Source: Bacillota bacterium
GTDB lineage: Bacteria > Bacillota > Clostridia > Oscillospirales > Ruminococcaceae
DNA: 64,000 bases
Reading direction: 5' to 3'
NCBI GenBank assembly: GCA_023460035.1
Contig: JAEWRN010000040.1
Coordinates: 1-64,000 of the forward strand
Shown: positions 24,573-33,735 of the stretch, piece after piece
How the letters are laid out: every line of letters starts with the position of its first letter
Position numbering within the stretch: the first letter of the stretch is position 1
Made by a program: the position numbers and the translations under genes
The notes under the pieces: generated by a model
Told to the model about the DNA's origin: nothing
Databases searched by the model: none
The model's input: the letters and a program-made list of their open reading frames with translations, nothing else

Positions 24573-25661
24573 ATGAACAGCGAATTTTTTGAGGCCCTTT
24601 CCATGTTGGAAAAGGAGCGTGGCATCAGCGAGGAGTATCTGATTGAAAAAATCAAGGCCGCAATCGTCATCGCCGTCAAAAAGAGCTACGACGTAGAGGA
24701 AAACGTCAGTGTAATGATTGAGCCGGCCACCGGCAAGTTTGCGGTCGCCATTGTGAAAGACGTGGTGGAGGAGGTCGAAGACCCCCGCCTGCAGATCACA
24801 CTGGAAGAGGCGCAGACGGTGCGCAAAAGCGCGCGTGTCGGCACCCAGCTTGAAATCCCGCTGAAACCCAAAGAGTTCGGGCGCATTGCCGCACAGACGG
24901 CAAAGCATGTCATCCGGCAGGCTCTGCGCGAAGCAGAGCGCAGCCAGATGTACGCCGAAATGCAAAGCAAGGCACACGAGATTATTTCTGCCATCGTGCT
25001 GAAAGTGGACGCCGTGCGCGGCATTGTGGTGGTGGACCTTGGCAAAAACGAGGCCATTTTGCCCCACAACGAGCAGGTGCCCGGTGAGGTGCTGCGCGAG
25101 GGCGAGCGCATCAAGGTGTATGTGGTGGATGTCGCCGTCACCGAAAAAGGCCCGAAAATCATGATCAGCCGCACCCACCCGGGGCTGGTCAAGCGCATGT
25201 TTGAGATGGAAGTACCCGAAATTTTTGACGGCACTGTCGAAATCAAGGCCATTGCGCGCGAAGCGGGCATGCGCACTAAAATGGCAGTGTACAGCAAAGA
25301 CGAAAACGTAGACCCCGTGGGCGCCTGCATTGGCGCGCGCGGCGCGCGCGTTGCGAATATCGTGGAAGAGCTTGGCGGCGAGAAGATCGACATCGTGCGC
25401 TACAGCGAAGACCCTGTCGAATTTATCTCGGCGGCGCTTTCCCCTGCGAGCGTCGTCAATGTGGAGCTGCTGGAGGGTGAAACCAAAAGCTGCCGCGTGA
25501 CGGTGCCCGACCACCAGCTTTCGCTGGCCATCGGCAACAAGGGCCAGAATGCCCGCCTGACCGCGCGGCTGACCGGCTATAACATTGATATCCGGCCCGA
25601 AAGCGGGTACTATGGAGAAGAAGCCCCTGCCGAGGAGCAGGAACCTGCCGACGCAGAATAA
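24573..25661 (+). CDS. nusA: Transcription termination/antitermination factor NusA
   Basis: 362 residues, the Firmicutes length. It has an N-terminal RNA-polymerase-binding domain (1-125), an S1 domain (about 133-200) and KH1/KH2 domains (about 205-345), with 'GACIGARGARVANIVEELGGEKIDIV' and 'AIGNKGQNARLTARLTGYNIDI'. It lacks the extra acidic repeats found in proteobacteria. It binds the elongating polymerase and modulates pausing, termination and folding of leader RNAs. GGGAGGAT precedes the ATG. It lies between rimP and rnpM in the conserved operon. Confidence 0.98.
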   Translation: MNSEFFEALSMLEKERGISEEYLIEKIKAAIVIAVKKSYDVEENVSVMIEPATGKFAVAIVKDVVEEVEDPRLQITLEEAQTVRKSARVGTQLEIPLKPKEFGRIAAQTAKHVIRQALREAERSQMYAEMQSKAHEIISAIVLKVDAVRGIVVVDLGKNEAILPHNEQVPGEVLREGERIKVYVVDVAVTEKGPKIMISRTHPGLVKRMFEMEVPEIFDGTVEIKAIAREAGMRTKMAVYSKDENVDPVGACIGARGARVANIVEELGGEKIDIVRYSEDPVEFISAALSPASVVNVELLEGETKSCRVTVPDHQLSLAIGNKGQNARLTARLTGYNIDIRPESGYYGEEAPAEEQEPADAE

Positions 25662-25697
25662 CAAAAACGGCAAACACCAGGGCGGAGGGATGCACAG

Positions 25698-25982
25698 ATG
25701 GTGACAAAAAAAATACCGGTACGCCGGTGCGTGGGCTGCAATGAAAGCAAGCCCAAAAAAGAGCTGGTGCGCATTGTGCGCAGCGCCGAAGGCGAGATCA
25801 GCGTCGATTTGACTGGTAAAAAATCAGGCCGCGGGGCTTACCTTTGCCCCAAAGCCGCCTGCCTTACCAAAGCGCAAAAGGCAAAGCGGCTGGAGCGCGC
25901 TTTGGATTGTGCCATCCCGGATGAAGTCTATGCCCGCCTTGCGCAGGAGATTGAAGCGCGTGGGGAGAGTGCCGATGGATAA
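25698..25982 (+). CDS. ylxR: RnpM/YlxR RNA-binding protein
   Basis: 94 residues, basic. The signature 'PVRRCVGCNESKPKKELVRIVR' (about 7-28) and 'GRGAYLCPKAACL' (about 44-56) define the YlxR family, recently described as an RNase P modulator (RnpM). A loop of conserved Cys and Arg residues binds RNA. It overlaps the following ylxQ by eight bases. Confidence 0.95.
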   Translation: MVTKKIPVRRCVGCNESKPKKELVRIVRSAEGEISVDLTGKKSGRGAYLCPKAACLTKAQKAKRLERALDCAIPDEVYARLAQEIEARGESADG

Positions 25983-26322
25983 ATTACTCAGCGCCCTGTC
26001 GCTGTGCCGCAAGGCCGGCGCACTGGTGATGGGGTTTGACGCCGTGGCGCAAAGCGCAAAGGACGGCAAGGCAAAGGCGGTGCTGCTTGCCGCAGACCTT
26101 GCCCCCGGCAGCAGCAAAAAAGCCCTGCGCTTTTGCGAGGATGCCGGTATGAAAGCGCAGCTGCTGCCGCTTACGCAGCAACAGCTGCTGGCCATTGTGC
26201 CAAAGAAAACCGGCGTGTTTGCCGTGACAGACAAGGGCCTTGCGCAGCTGGTACAACGCCAGCTTGCCGCGGCCGGGCCAAAGGGCCAGGATGTTGCCCT
26301 TTCGCCGAATACAAACCACTGA
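25975..26322 (+). CDS. ylxQ: L7Ae-family RNA-binding protein YlxQ
   Basis: 115 residues. L7Ae/L30e/S12e/Gadd45 fold with 'LSLCRKAGALVMGFDAV' (about 7-23) and 'AKAVLLAADLAPGSSKKAL', as in YlxQ; related Firmicutes proteins bind kink-turn RNA. Start ATG 25975 has GGGGAGAG in front and lies within the end of ylxR, so translation is coupled; the frame open further upstream belongs to ylxR sequence. Exact target RNA is unknown. Confidence 0.92.
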   Translation: MDKLLSALSLCRKAGALVMGFDAVAQSAKDGKAKAVLLAADLAPGSSKKALRFCEDAGMKAQLLPLTQQQLLAIVPKKTGVFAVTDKGLAQLVQRQLAAAGPKGQDVALSPNTNH

Positions 26323-26338
26323 TGGAGGTACTGCTTAT

Positions 26339-28720
26339 ATGGTAATTAAATACAAAGCCGGCGAAGTCGCAAAAGACCTCGCACTGCAAAACAAGGAACT
26401 GCTCGAGGTGGTAGGCTCGAAATTCGGCGAAGGCAAAAAGCACACGACCCCGCTGACCGAAGAAGAACTCAACTTCGTGTTCGAGCATTACACCAAAGAG
26501 ACCGAAGTGAAAAACTTTGACGACTATCTTGCCAGCGCCCCGCAGGACAAGCCTGCGCCGGTACCGGCCGAGCCGCTGAAAAAAGCAGACGGCACCGTGG
26601 TCGAGCTGAAGCGCACCGGCGGCAGCAATATCGATTTTCAGGCGCCGAAGAAAAAAGAGACGGCCCAGCCCGAAGAGCCAAAGCGCGAAGTTGTGACCGT
26701 GCGGGTGGACACCCGCGGCGGCGACGTCAACCTCGACAAGTTTAACGAAAAATATGAAAACCTTGCCGGCGCACCCACCCGCGGTGCCACACAGGCAACG
26801 GGCAACAAGCACGGCAAGCAGCAAATCGGCCCCGGCGGCAAGCAGAAGTTTGGCGGCCGCAACAACCGCAATAACCGCAACAACAATAACCGCCGGCCGC
26901 TGCAATCGAAAAAACGCGAGACCGAGGCCGAGCGCCTGCAGCGCCTGCAGCTTGAAAAAGCGCGCAAGGCCCAGCTGAAGGTCATGGTGCCGGACGAGAT
27001 CAGCGTCGCCGAATTGGCGCTGCGCCTCAAGCAGGCCGCGCCGAAGGTCATTAAAAAGCTGATGAGCCTTGGCGTGATGGCGTCCCTGTCGGACGTGGTG
27101 GATTTTGATACCGCCGCACTGGTGGCAGACGAATTTGGCGCAAAGGTACAGCACGAGGTGCATGTCACCATTGAGGAGCGCCTGTTTGAGGACGCTGCCG
27201 ACGCGCCCGAAGATTTGGTCGAGCGCCCGCCGGTGGTCGTGGTCATGGGCCACGTTGACCACGGCAAGACCTCGATTCTGGACGCCATTCGCAAGACAAA
27301 GGTGACCGCAGGCGAAGCCGGCGGCATCACCCAGGCCATCGGTGCGTATCAGGTCGAAATGGGCGGCAAAAAAATTACGTTCCTCGACACCCCGGGCCAC
27401 GAGGCATTTACCTCGATGCGTGCCCGCGGCGCCGATTTGACCGACATCGCGGTGCTGGTCGTCGCAGCCGACGACGGCATCATGCCGCAGACCATTGAAT
27501 CCATCAACCACGCCAAGGCGGCCAACACCACCATCATCGTGGCAATCAACAAGATGGACAAACCGCAGGCAAACCCCGAAGTGATTAAAGAACAGCTCAC
27601 AAAATACGAGCTGGTGCCCGAAGAATGGGGCGGCGACACCATCTGCGTGCCGGTGTCCGCACTGACCGGCATGGGCATTGAGGACCTGCTGGAGAGCATC
27701 AACCTCGTGGCAGAGGTAAAAGAGCTGAAAGCCAACCCGAACCGCCGCGCCAAGGGCGCCGTGGTAGAGGCACGGCTGGACAAGGGCCAGGGCCCGGTTG
27801 CGACCATTCTGGTGCAAAACGGCACCCTGCGCCGCGGCGACTGCATTATTGCGGGCACTGCCGTTGGCCGTGTGCGCGTCATGCGCAACGACGCGGGCGA
27901 GCAGATTGAAGAGGCCGGCCCGTCCACCCCGGTGGAAATTACCGGCCTGACCGAAGTGCCTGCCGCCGGCGATTTGTTTGAAGCGGTAGAGGACGAGCGC
28001 CTTGCCCGCGAGCTGGCCGACCAGCGCGCGACCCGCCAAAAAGAAGAGCAGTGGGGCAGCTACCAGAAGGTCACGCTGGACAACCTGTTCAGCCAGATCG
28101 AAGAGGGCGAGCGCAAAGAGCTGCCAATCGTCGTCAAAGCCGACGTACAGGGCTCGGCCGAAGCCGTCAAGCAGTCGCTTGAAAAAATTTCAAACGACGA
28201 AGTGCGTGTGCGGGTCATCCATGCCGGTGTCGGTGCCATCTCGAAAAGCGACATCATGCTGGCATCCGCGTCGAACGCCATCATCATTGGCTTTAACGTG
28301 CGCCCGGACCCCGTTGCCAAAGCGGACGCCGTGCAGGAAGAAGTCGAAATTCGCATGTATCGCATCATTTACGACGCCATCAACGACGTCACCGACGCGA
28401 TGAAGGGCATGCTGGCACCGAAGATTCGCGAAGTCGAGCTGGGCCGCATTGAGGTGCGCAGCGTCTTTAAGATTTCGTCCTCCGGCACCATTGCAGGCTG
28501 CTATGTGCTGGACGGCAAGGTCACCCGCGGCAGCAAAATCCGCCTCGTGCGTGACGGCATCGTCATCACCGAAAACGAAATCGCCTCTCTGCGCCGCTTT
28601 AAAGACGACGTGAAAGAGGTTGCCGCCGGCTACGAGTGCGGCATTGGCCTTGAAAAATACAACGACATCCATGAGGGCGATATCTTTGAAGCCTTTATTA
28701 TGGAAGAGTATCGCGACTGA
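26339..28720 (+). CDS. infB: Translation initiation factor IF-2
   Basis: 793 residues. It brings initiator tRNA to the 30S subunit in a GTP-dependent way. A charged, Gly/Asn-rich N-terminal stretch (to about 215, with 'NNRNNRNNNNRRP') is followed by an IF2_N domain and the GTPase: G1 GHVDHGKT (about 303-310), G3 DTPGH (about 349-353), G4 NKMD (about 403-406), then the domain II/IV beta-barrels. Start ATG 26339 follows GGAGG by about ten bases and begins a fresh frame after ylxQ. Slightly shorter N-terminus than in E. coli. Confidence 0.98.
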   Translation: MVIKYKAGEVAKDLALQNKELLEVVGSKFGEGKKHTTPLTEEELNFVFEHYTKETEVKNFDDYLASAPQDKPAPVPAEPLKKADGTVVELKRTGGSNIDFQAPKKKETAQPEEPKREVVTVRVDTRGGDVNLDKFNEKYENLAGAPTRGATQATGNKHGKQQIGPGGKQKFGGRNNRNNRNNNNRRPLQSKKRETEAERLQRLQLEKARKAQLKVMVPDEISVAELALRLKQAAPKVIKKLMSLGVMASLSDVVDFDTAALVADEFGAKVQHEVHVTIEERLFEDAADAPEDLVERPPVVVVMGHVDHGKTSILDAIRKTKVTAGEAGGITQAIGAYQVEMGGKKITFLDTPGHEAFTSMRARGADLTDIAVLVVAADDGIMPQTIESINHAKAANTTIIVAINKMDKPQANPEVIKEQLTKYELVPEEWGGDTICVPVSALTGMGIEDLLESINLVAEVKELKANPNRRAKGAVVEARLDKGQGPVATILVQNGTLRRGDCIIAGTAVGRVRVMRNDAGEQIEEAGPSTPVEITGLTEVPAAGDLFEAVEDERLARELADQRATRQKEEQWGSYQKVTLDNLFSQIEEGERKELPIVVKADVQGSAEAVKQSLEKISNDEVRVRVIHAGVGAISKSDIMLASASNAIIIGFNVRPDPVAKADAVQEEVEIRMYRIIYDAINDVTDAMKGMLAPKIREVELGRIEVRSVFKISSSGTIAGCYVLDGKVTRGSKIRLVRDGIVITENEIASLRRFKDDVKEVAAGYECGIGLEKYNDIHEGDIFEAFIMEEYRD

Positions 28721-28749
28721 TCCGCAAGCTGCGGAATAAGGAGAGAGAT

Positions 28750-29109
28750 ATGGCGCAGTCCAATCATATGGGCCGTCTCGCAGAGGACATGAAGCGGGAG
28801 GTCATCGACATCATTGGCAAAATGAAAGACCCGCGTCTGGTCGGGCTGATCACAGTCACCCGGGTGGAGGTCACGTCCGACCTTGATATGGCAAAAGTCT
28901 TTATCAGCGTGCTGGGCGGCGGCGACGACGCCCCGGCACAGGCGGTGGCGGCGCTAAACCACGCCGCTGGCCACGTGCGCAGTGAAATTGCAAAGCGGAT
29001 GCATATCCGCAAAAGCCCCGCGTTTCGGTTTATTGAGGACGACGGCGCGGCGTATGCCGCCCACATCAACAAGATCTTAGGAGATTTGCAGGATGACGGA
29101 ACACATTGA
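28750..29109 (+). CDS. rbfA: Ribosome-binding factor A
   Basis: 119 residues, KH-type fold. Typical 'DMKREVIDIIGKMKDPRL' (about 13-30), 'TVTRVEVTSDLDMAKVFISVLG' and 'MHIRKSPAFRFIEDDG' motifs. It assists late 30S maturation and 16S 5'-end processing. It overlaps the next gene by 17 bases and is preceded by GGAGAGAG. Confidence 0.97.
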   Translation: MAQSNHMGRLAEDMKREVIDIIGKMKDPRLVGLITVTRVEVTSDLDMAKVFISVLGGGDDAPAQAVAALNHAAGHVRSEIAKRMHIRKSPAFRFIEDDGAAYAAHINKILGDLQDDGTH

Positions 29110-30043
29110 CCTTGAAACGGTAGCAAAACGGCTTTTGCAGCAGGATGATATTTTGCTTCTCTCGCACAAAAACCCGGATGGCGACACCCTGGGCTCTGCG
29201 GGGGCGCTCGGCGCCGCGCTGCGCGCGCTGGGCAAACGGGTCGCGGTGTTTTGCAGTGACCCCATTTCAAGCCGCTACGATTACATGGGCATTCAGCTGT
29301 ACGACGAAAGCTGGCAGCCGAAGTACATTGTCGCGGTGGATGTGGCGGGCACGCAGCTGTTTGGCGATGCCGCCGCAAAGTACCAGCAGCATATCGACAT
29401 GTGCATCGACCACCACCCCAGCAACTCGGGGTATGCGGGGCTGACGCTGTTGCAGGCAGACGCCGCGGCGACCTGTGAAATCATTTATCTGCTGATCTGC
29501 CACATGGGGGTCGAGGTGACACCCACCATTGCCGACTGCCTGTACACCGGCATTTCAACCGACACCGGCTGCTTTAAATTTGCCAACACCACCCCCCGCA
29601 CCCACCGCATTGCGGCGGAGCTGATGGAGCTTGGCGCGCATTTTATCCAGCTGAACGAGCTGCTGTTTGAAAGCAAAAGCCAGCGCCGTCTCGCCATTGA
29701 GCAGGTTGCGCTCTCGCACCTTGAATATTATTTTGACAACCGCTGCGCGCTGATGTATGTCACCTGGGACGATGTGCTTTCCACCGGGGCAGACAGCAAC
29801 GACCTTGAAGGTATCACCAGCATCCCCCGCATGATTGAAGGTGTGATGGTGGGGATCACCATGCGCCAGCTTGAGAGCGGCAGCTACAAGGTGAGCGTGC
29901 GCACGTCGGAGGGCATTGATGCCAGCAAGGTGTGCGAGGCGCTGGGCGGCGGCGGCCATGTGCGGGCTGCGGGCTGCGAATTTTTTGGCAACCTTGAAAA
30001 CGCAAAGGCTGCCGTGCTGGAAGAAGTGGCAAAGCAGATATGA
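29093..30043 (+). CDS. nrnA: DHH/DHHA1 phosphoesterase (NrnA-like oligoribonuclease)
   Basis: 316 residues. DHH domain motifs 'SHKNPDGDTLGS' (about 24-35), 'VAVDVAG' and 'CIDHHPSN' (about 104-111), and the DHHA1 motif 'GGGGHVRAAGCEF' (about 286-298). NrnA family enzymes degrade very short RNAs (nanoRNA) and pAp using Mn2+. Position between rbfA and truB is the usual one in Firmicutes. The start lies inside the end of rbfA. Confidence 0.93.
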   Translation: MTEHIDLETVAKRLLQQDDILLLSHKNPDGDTLGSAGALGAALRALGKRVAVFCSDPISSRYDYMGIQLYDESWQPKYIVAVDVAGTQLFGDAAAKYQQHIDMCIDHHPSNSGYAGLTLLQADAAATCEIIYLLICHMGVEVTPTIADCLYTGISTDTGCFKFANTTPRTHRIAAELMELGAHFIQLNELLFESKSQRRLAIEQVALSHLEYYFDNRCALMYVTWDDVLSTGADSNDLEGITSIPRMIEGVMVGITMRQLESGSYKVSVRTSEGIDASKVCEALGGGGHVRAAGCEFFGNLENAKAAVLEEVAKQI

Positions 30044-30912
30044 ACGGCATTCTGGTCGTGGACAAACCCATTGGCTGGACAAGCTTTGACGTCATTGCAA
30101 AGCTGCGCGGTGCGCTGCACACCCGCAAAATAGGGCATTCCGGCACGCTGGACCCACTGGCAACCGGGGTACTGCCGCTGTTTGTGGGCACCGCCGTCAA
30201 AGCGGTAGACCTGCCGCAGAACCACAAAAAAAGCTATGAGGCGACGCTGCGCTTTGGCGTGCACACCCCCACCGGGGACCTTGAAAGTGAACCGGACGAG
30301 GTGCGCGAATGCACGCTGGAGCGCGCGGCGCTGGAGGCGGTGCTGCCGGGCTTTCTTGGCACGTCGATGCAGCTGCCGCCCATGTATTCGGCCGTCAAGG
30401 TAAACGGCCAGCCGCTGTATAAGGCGGCGCGCGCGGGGCGCGAAGTAGAGCGCCAGCCGCGGGAGATTGAAATTGACTCCATCACCTGCACCGGCCCCGG
30501 CGCGCAGCCAAACGAGTGGCGGGTGGCGGTGAGTTGTTCTAAGGGCACTTATATCCGTGTGCTGGTAGAGGACATTGCGGCAAAGCTGGGCACCATTGCG
30601 GTGATGAGCGCGCTGCGGCGCACGGCAAGCGGCGATTTTACGCTTGCGATGGCGCACCCGCTGCAAACCATTTTGCAGGCGGCAGAGCAGGGCGAGGCCG
30701 AAGGGCTGCTGCTGGGGGTCGACGAGGTGTTTGGCGAGCTTACCCGGCTGGACGCAGACGATGTTTTGTATGAGCGCCTGTTTCACGGTGCGCCCACCCA
30801 TCTGCGCCGGCCGGACGGGCTGTACCGGGTGTACCACGATGGGGCGTTTTTAGGCCTTGCCGAAGTGCAGGCCGGCAGTATCCGGGTCAAAAAGCTGTTT
30901 TGTGAGCGCTAG
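30040..30912 (+). CDS. truB: tRNA pseudouridine-55 synthase
   Basis: 290 residues. It makes pseudouridine 55 in the T loop of tRNAs. The catalytic Asp is in 'GHSGTLDPLATGVLPL' (about 33-48), preceded by 'VDKPIGWTSFDV'; 'YSAVKVNGQPLYKAAR' and 'CSKGTYIRVLVEDIA' complete the family pattern, with a PUA-like C-terminus. ATGA overlap with the nrnA stop. Confidence 0.97.
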   Translation: MNGILVVDKPIGWTSFDVIAKLRGALHTRKIGHSGTLDPLATGVLPLFVGTAVKAVDLPQNHKKSYEATLRFGVHTPTGDLESEPDEVRECTLERAALEAVLPGFLGTSMQLPPMYSAVKVNGQPLYKAARAGREVERQPREIEIDSITCTGPGAQPNEWRVAVSCSKGTYIRVLVEDIAAKLGTIAVMSALRRTASGDFTLAMAHPLQTILQAAEQGEAEGLLLGVDEVFGELTRLDADDVLYERLFHGAPTHLRRPDGLYRVYHDGAFLGLAEVQAGSIRVKKLFCER

Positions 30913-30963
30913 GTGCGGGTGCAGGGCGGCAAAACCACAGAAAAAGAGGTAAAGGGCTTTACC

Positions 30964-31881
30964 ATGCAGGAATTGATCGAAAGACCAAAGCAAAAACTTG
31001 CGGTGGCGCTGGGGTACTTTGACGGCGTGCACCTTGGCCACCGCCGGGTGCTGTGTGCCGCCATTGACGAGGCAAAACGCCGCGGGCTGCAAAGCGGGGT
31101 GTTCACCTTTTTGCTGAGCGAACGCCACCAGATCAAGGGCAAAGCACTGCTTTCGCCCGACGAGCGCCGCCGCCGCATTGCGGCGCTGGGGATGGACTGG
31201 TATTACTGCCCCTGTTACGAGGATTTTTACCGGTTTTCGCCCGAAGAATATGTGCAGCATGTGCTGATTGACACCATGAATGCCACCGCGGTGTTTTGCG
31301 GCGATAATTTTACGTTTGGCAGCGGCAGGCAGGGCGATGTGCCAATGCTTACCCGGCTGTGCCGGCAGCACGGCATTTCAGTGACCGTGGTGCCAATGGC
31401 GTGGCAGGGGGGCGAGCTGGTTTCGTCCACCCGCATCCGTGATTTGCTGCTTGCGGGCCATATGCAGCAGGTCAACGAGCTGCTGGGCGCGCCGTATGCC
31501 ATTGAGGCAGAGGTGGTGCACGGCAAGCATTTGGGCTCGCGGCTGGGCTTCCCCACCATCAACCAAAAGTACCAGCCCGGTATGTTGCTGCCCGGCAGCG
31601 GCATTTACCTTGGGCGGGCGCGGGTAGAGGGCAAATGGTACCCGGCGGCGACCGGGCTTGGCCCGCAGCCCACGGTGGGCGGCACCGACATCACCTGCGA
31701 AAGCTTTCTTGTGGGGTACGACGGCGATTTGTACGGCAAAGTGGTGCGGCTTGAATTTTTGCAGTACTTTGCCCCCATTTTGAAGTTTGACACACTGGAC
31801 GAGCTAAAACAGTATATCGCCGATGCCGCTGTTGCGGCCGAGCGGTATTTTAACGAAAACCCGCCGCCCGCAGGAAAATAA
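30964..31881 (+). CDS. ribF: Bifunctional riboflavin kinase / FAD synthetase
   Basis: 305 residues. The N-terminal FAD synthetase nucleotidyltransferase domain has 'LGYFDGVHLGHRRVL' (about 14-28) and 'STRIRDLL'; the C-terminal riboflavin kinase domain has 'GSRLGFPTIN' (about 194-203). It makes FMN then FAD from riboflavin. I place the start at ATG 30964, which gives the normal N-terminus; a GTG at 30913 directly after truB is possible but would add 17 unusual residues. Last gene of the long operon. Confidence 0.94.
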   Translation: MQELIERPKQKLAVALGYFDGVHLGHRRVLCAAIDEAKRRGLQSGVFTFLLSERHQIKGKALLSPDERRRRIAALGMDWYYCPCYEDFYRFSPEEYVQHVLIDTMNATAVFCGDNFTFGSGRQGDVPMLTRLCRQHGISVTVVPMAWQGGELVSSTRIRDLLLAGHMQQVNELLGAPYAIEAEVVHGKHLGSRLGFPTINQKYQPGMLLPGSGIYLGRARVEGKWYPAATGLGPQPTVGGTDITCESFLVGYDGDLYGKVVRLEFLQYFAPILKFDTLDELKQYIADAAVAAERYFNENPPPAGK

Positions 31882-31978
31882 TATGTAAATAGCGCGTATT
31901 TGGGTTGTAAAGCGTGAAGCGAAGTTAGCCGATGCCTTTATGGGATTGTAGAACGAAAAGAAAGCTGTGGTTTGCAAT

Positions 31979-33238
31979 ATGGTAAACGCCGAATTTTTAT
32001 ATGACAAAGATTATTTTAACAGTTATTTTGGCGCCTCGCATGTTGTAGACAAACAGTTGTCCTATCAAAGAATAGAAAATGGATATATTTTGCCCCACCA
32101 GCCAATGGGCTCACAAAATGCCGGTGGTGTTTTGACCCAAAACAAAGAATATATTGAAGAAACAGCCCTGCATACCAAAAGTGGTGCTGCTTACACATTT
32201 GAGCAAAAGCAGGTAACCAAGAAAAAAGAAACTGTTGTTTATATTGGAATGTTCGTGGGTATTTGGGGCCATTGTATCACGGATAATATTCGCAGAATCT
32301 GGTTTTTGAAAACAGAAGAATACCAGAATGTTTTTGCGGGCTGCAAACTAGTCTATGTTCCTTTTCAGGGGTTCGAATTTAGTGAAAGCTTTTCTCAATT
32401 ACTTGCAATGTTGGGCTTGGATTGCAAAGATTTGGTACCAATCACCGAGATCACACAGTATGCGGAAATCATTATTCCTGATGAGTGCTTTTTTTCACCA
32501 GAAGGCAGTACCCGCTATTTTACAAAAGAGTACAGAGAACTGATAGACACGGTGCGTACTTATGCTGCCGCGCATGCAACGCCTACGGGGTATGACAAGG
32601 TGTATTTTACCTATTCGTCGTACACAAAAGGCAAACAAGTGGGTGAAGAAAAGCTGGAACGCTTTTTTCAGCAGCAAGGGTATCATATTATCGCGCCTGA
32701 AAAACTTTCTTTGTCGCAACAGCTTAATATGCTGTATCAATGCACTCATTTTGCCTCTACGGTAGGTTCTTGTTCACATAATATTATATTTTTGCAGCCC
32801 CAAACAACTGTTACATTGATTCCCCGGGCCAACTATCTTACCGGGTATCAGGTGGCATTGGATGAGGTGCAGGCGCTGGATATTACTTATGTAGACGCAA
32901 GCCTTTCTGTTTTTGTCAACCAAAAATACCCATGGGTCGGGCCATTCTTTTACTATGTAAGCGACCAATTAGTACGGTATTTTGGGAAAACCCCGGTGCA
33001 TGACAAAAGGTATTGGAAAGATAATTTTAGCGATTTTGATCAATATGTTACCTTTGGCCTTCACCAGCATGACCCGGCAGACTGCGTGCCACCGGCTTTT
33101 TATAGCAAGCTTGCAGTGGCATATTTGCAGCAGTATCTCAATACTTCATGGTTGAGCAAATTTGTAAGAAGATGGCCGATGGCAAATACGTTTTCTTATT
33201 GCATCTGGTCAGACCGGGTACAGAAGAGCAAAGAGTAA
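31979..33238 (+). CDS. Glycosyltransferase family 61-like protein
   Basis: About 419 residues, soluble, no signal peptide. The pattern 'GHCITDNIRRIWFL' (near 95), 'VYFTYSSYTKGK' (near 210) and 'STVGSCSHNIIFL' (near 260) matches GT61 (DUF563) enzymes that transfer sugars onto surface polysaccharides. Donor and acceptor are unknown. Base composition is much more AT-rich than the genes on either side. No ribosome site is obvious before ATG 31979; a GTG four codons earlier (31967) is the alternative. It sits alone between ribF and the rpsO promoter, an unusual place, with no other surface-polysaccharide genes nearby. Confidence 0.75.
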   Translation: MVNAEFLYDKDYFNSYFGASHVVDKQLSYQRIENGYILPHQPMGSQNAGGVLTQNKEYIEETALHTKSGAAYTFEQKQVTKKKETVVYIGMFVGIWGHCITDNIRRIWFLKTEEYQNVFAGCKLVYVPFQGFEFSESFSQLLAMLGLDCKDLVPITEITQYAEIIIPDECFFSPEGSTRYFTKEYRELIDTVRTYAAAHATPTGYDKVYFTYSSYTKGKQVGEEKLERFFQQQGYHIIAPEKLSLSQQLNMLYQCTHFASTVGSCSHNIIFLQPQTTVTLIPRANYLTGYQVALDEVQALDITYVDASLSVFVNQKYPWVGPFFYYVSDQLVRYFGKTPVHDKRYWKDNFSDFDQYVTFGLHQHDPADCVPPAFYSKLAVAYLQQYLNTSWLSKFVRRWPMANTFSYCIWSDRVQKSKE

Positions 33239-33272
33239 AAGAGCGCCTAATTACTGGGTTACAGAATAAAAC

Positions 33273-33301
33273 TTTACATAGCGACAGCTTTATGCTATAA
33301 T
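33273..33301 (+). promoter_or_regulatory. Promoter of rpsO
   Basis: TTTACA (33273-33278), 17 bases, TATAAT (33296-33301). It makes rpsO-pnp independent of the upstream glycosyltransferase gene. Confidence 0.88.
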
Positions 33302-33309
33302 TATCCACA

Positions 33310-33410
33310 CTGGTGTGGTATGGGTTTTGCCCGGCCATCCATTACCCGGGCTCAGAGAAAGGTTCTCCGACCTTCGCTTGGCTCGCGGCATATACTATTT
33401 TATAAGGAGA
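33310..33410 (+). promoter_or_regulatory. rpsO leader, possible S15 autoregulatory RNA
   Basis: About 100 bases of untranslated leader with two small hairpins: GCCCGG/CCGGGC near 33330-33355 and GAGAA/TTCTC near 33354-33367, ending before the AAGGAGA ribosome site. S15 represses its own mRNA through leader structures of varied shape in different bacteria. I cannot match this leader to a known class. Confidence 0.4.
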
Positions 33411-33415
33411 GCATC

Positions 33416-33673
33416 ATGAGAGAAAAATCAGAAATCATCGCAGAGTATCGCGTCAGCGAGACAGACACCGGGTCGCCGGAGGTACAGGTCGCACTGCTGA
33501 CCGAGCGCATCAACCACCTGACCGAGCACGCAAAGGTCAACAAAAACGACCACCACAGCAAGCGTGGCCTGCTGAAAATGGTTGGCCGCCGCCGCAACTT
33601 GCTTGCATATCTGCAAAAGAAAGACGTTGAACGCTATCGCGCACTGATCGCAAGATTGGGCCTGCGTAAATAA
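33416..33673 (+). CDS. rpsO: Ribosomal protein S15
   Basis: 85 residues. Primary 16S rRNA-binding protein of the 30S platform. The full family pattern is present: 'DTGSPEVQVALLTERINHLTEHAK' (about 18-41), 'DHHSKRGLLKMVGRRRNLLAYL' (about 45-66). ATG 33416 follows AAGGAGA by six bases. Confidence 0.98.
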   Translation: MREKSEIIAEYRVSETDTGSPEVQVALLTERINHLTEHAKVNKNDHHSKRGLLKMVGRRRNLLAYLQKKDVERYRALIARLGLRK

Positions 33674-33681
33674 GAAATCAG

Positions 33682-33710
33682 AAAGGGCAGCCGGTTACCG
33701 GCTGTCCTTT
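33682..33710 (+). terminator. Hairpin between rpsO and pnp
   Basis: AAAGGGCAGCCGG pairs with CCGGCTGTCCTTT (one G-T pair) around a three-base loop just after the rpsO stop. The following bases are C/T-rich rather than a pure T run, so it probably terminates only part of the transcripts and acts as an attenuator before pnp. Confidence 0.65.
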
Positions 33711-33735
33711 CCCTGATTATAGAGGCATTCGGCAT

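Noticed and set aside
24564..25673. 369-codon minus-strand frame across nusA
   Set aside because: Antisense shadow; nusA motifs are clear on the plus strand.
26171..28039. 622-codon minus-strand frame across infB
   Set aside because: Same antisense effect; infB is certain on the other strand and the frame lacks any recognisable domain.
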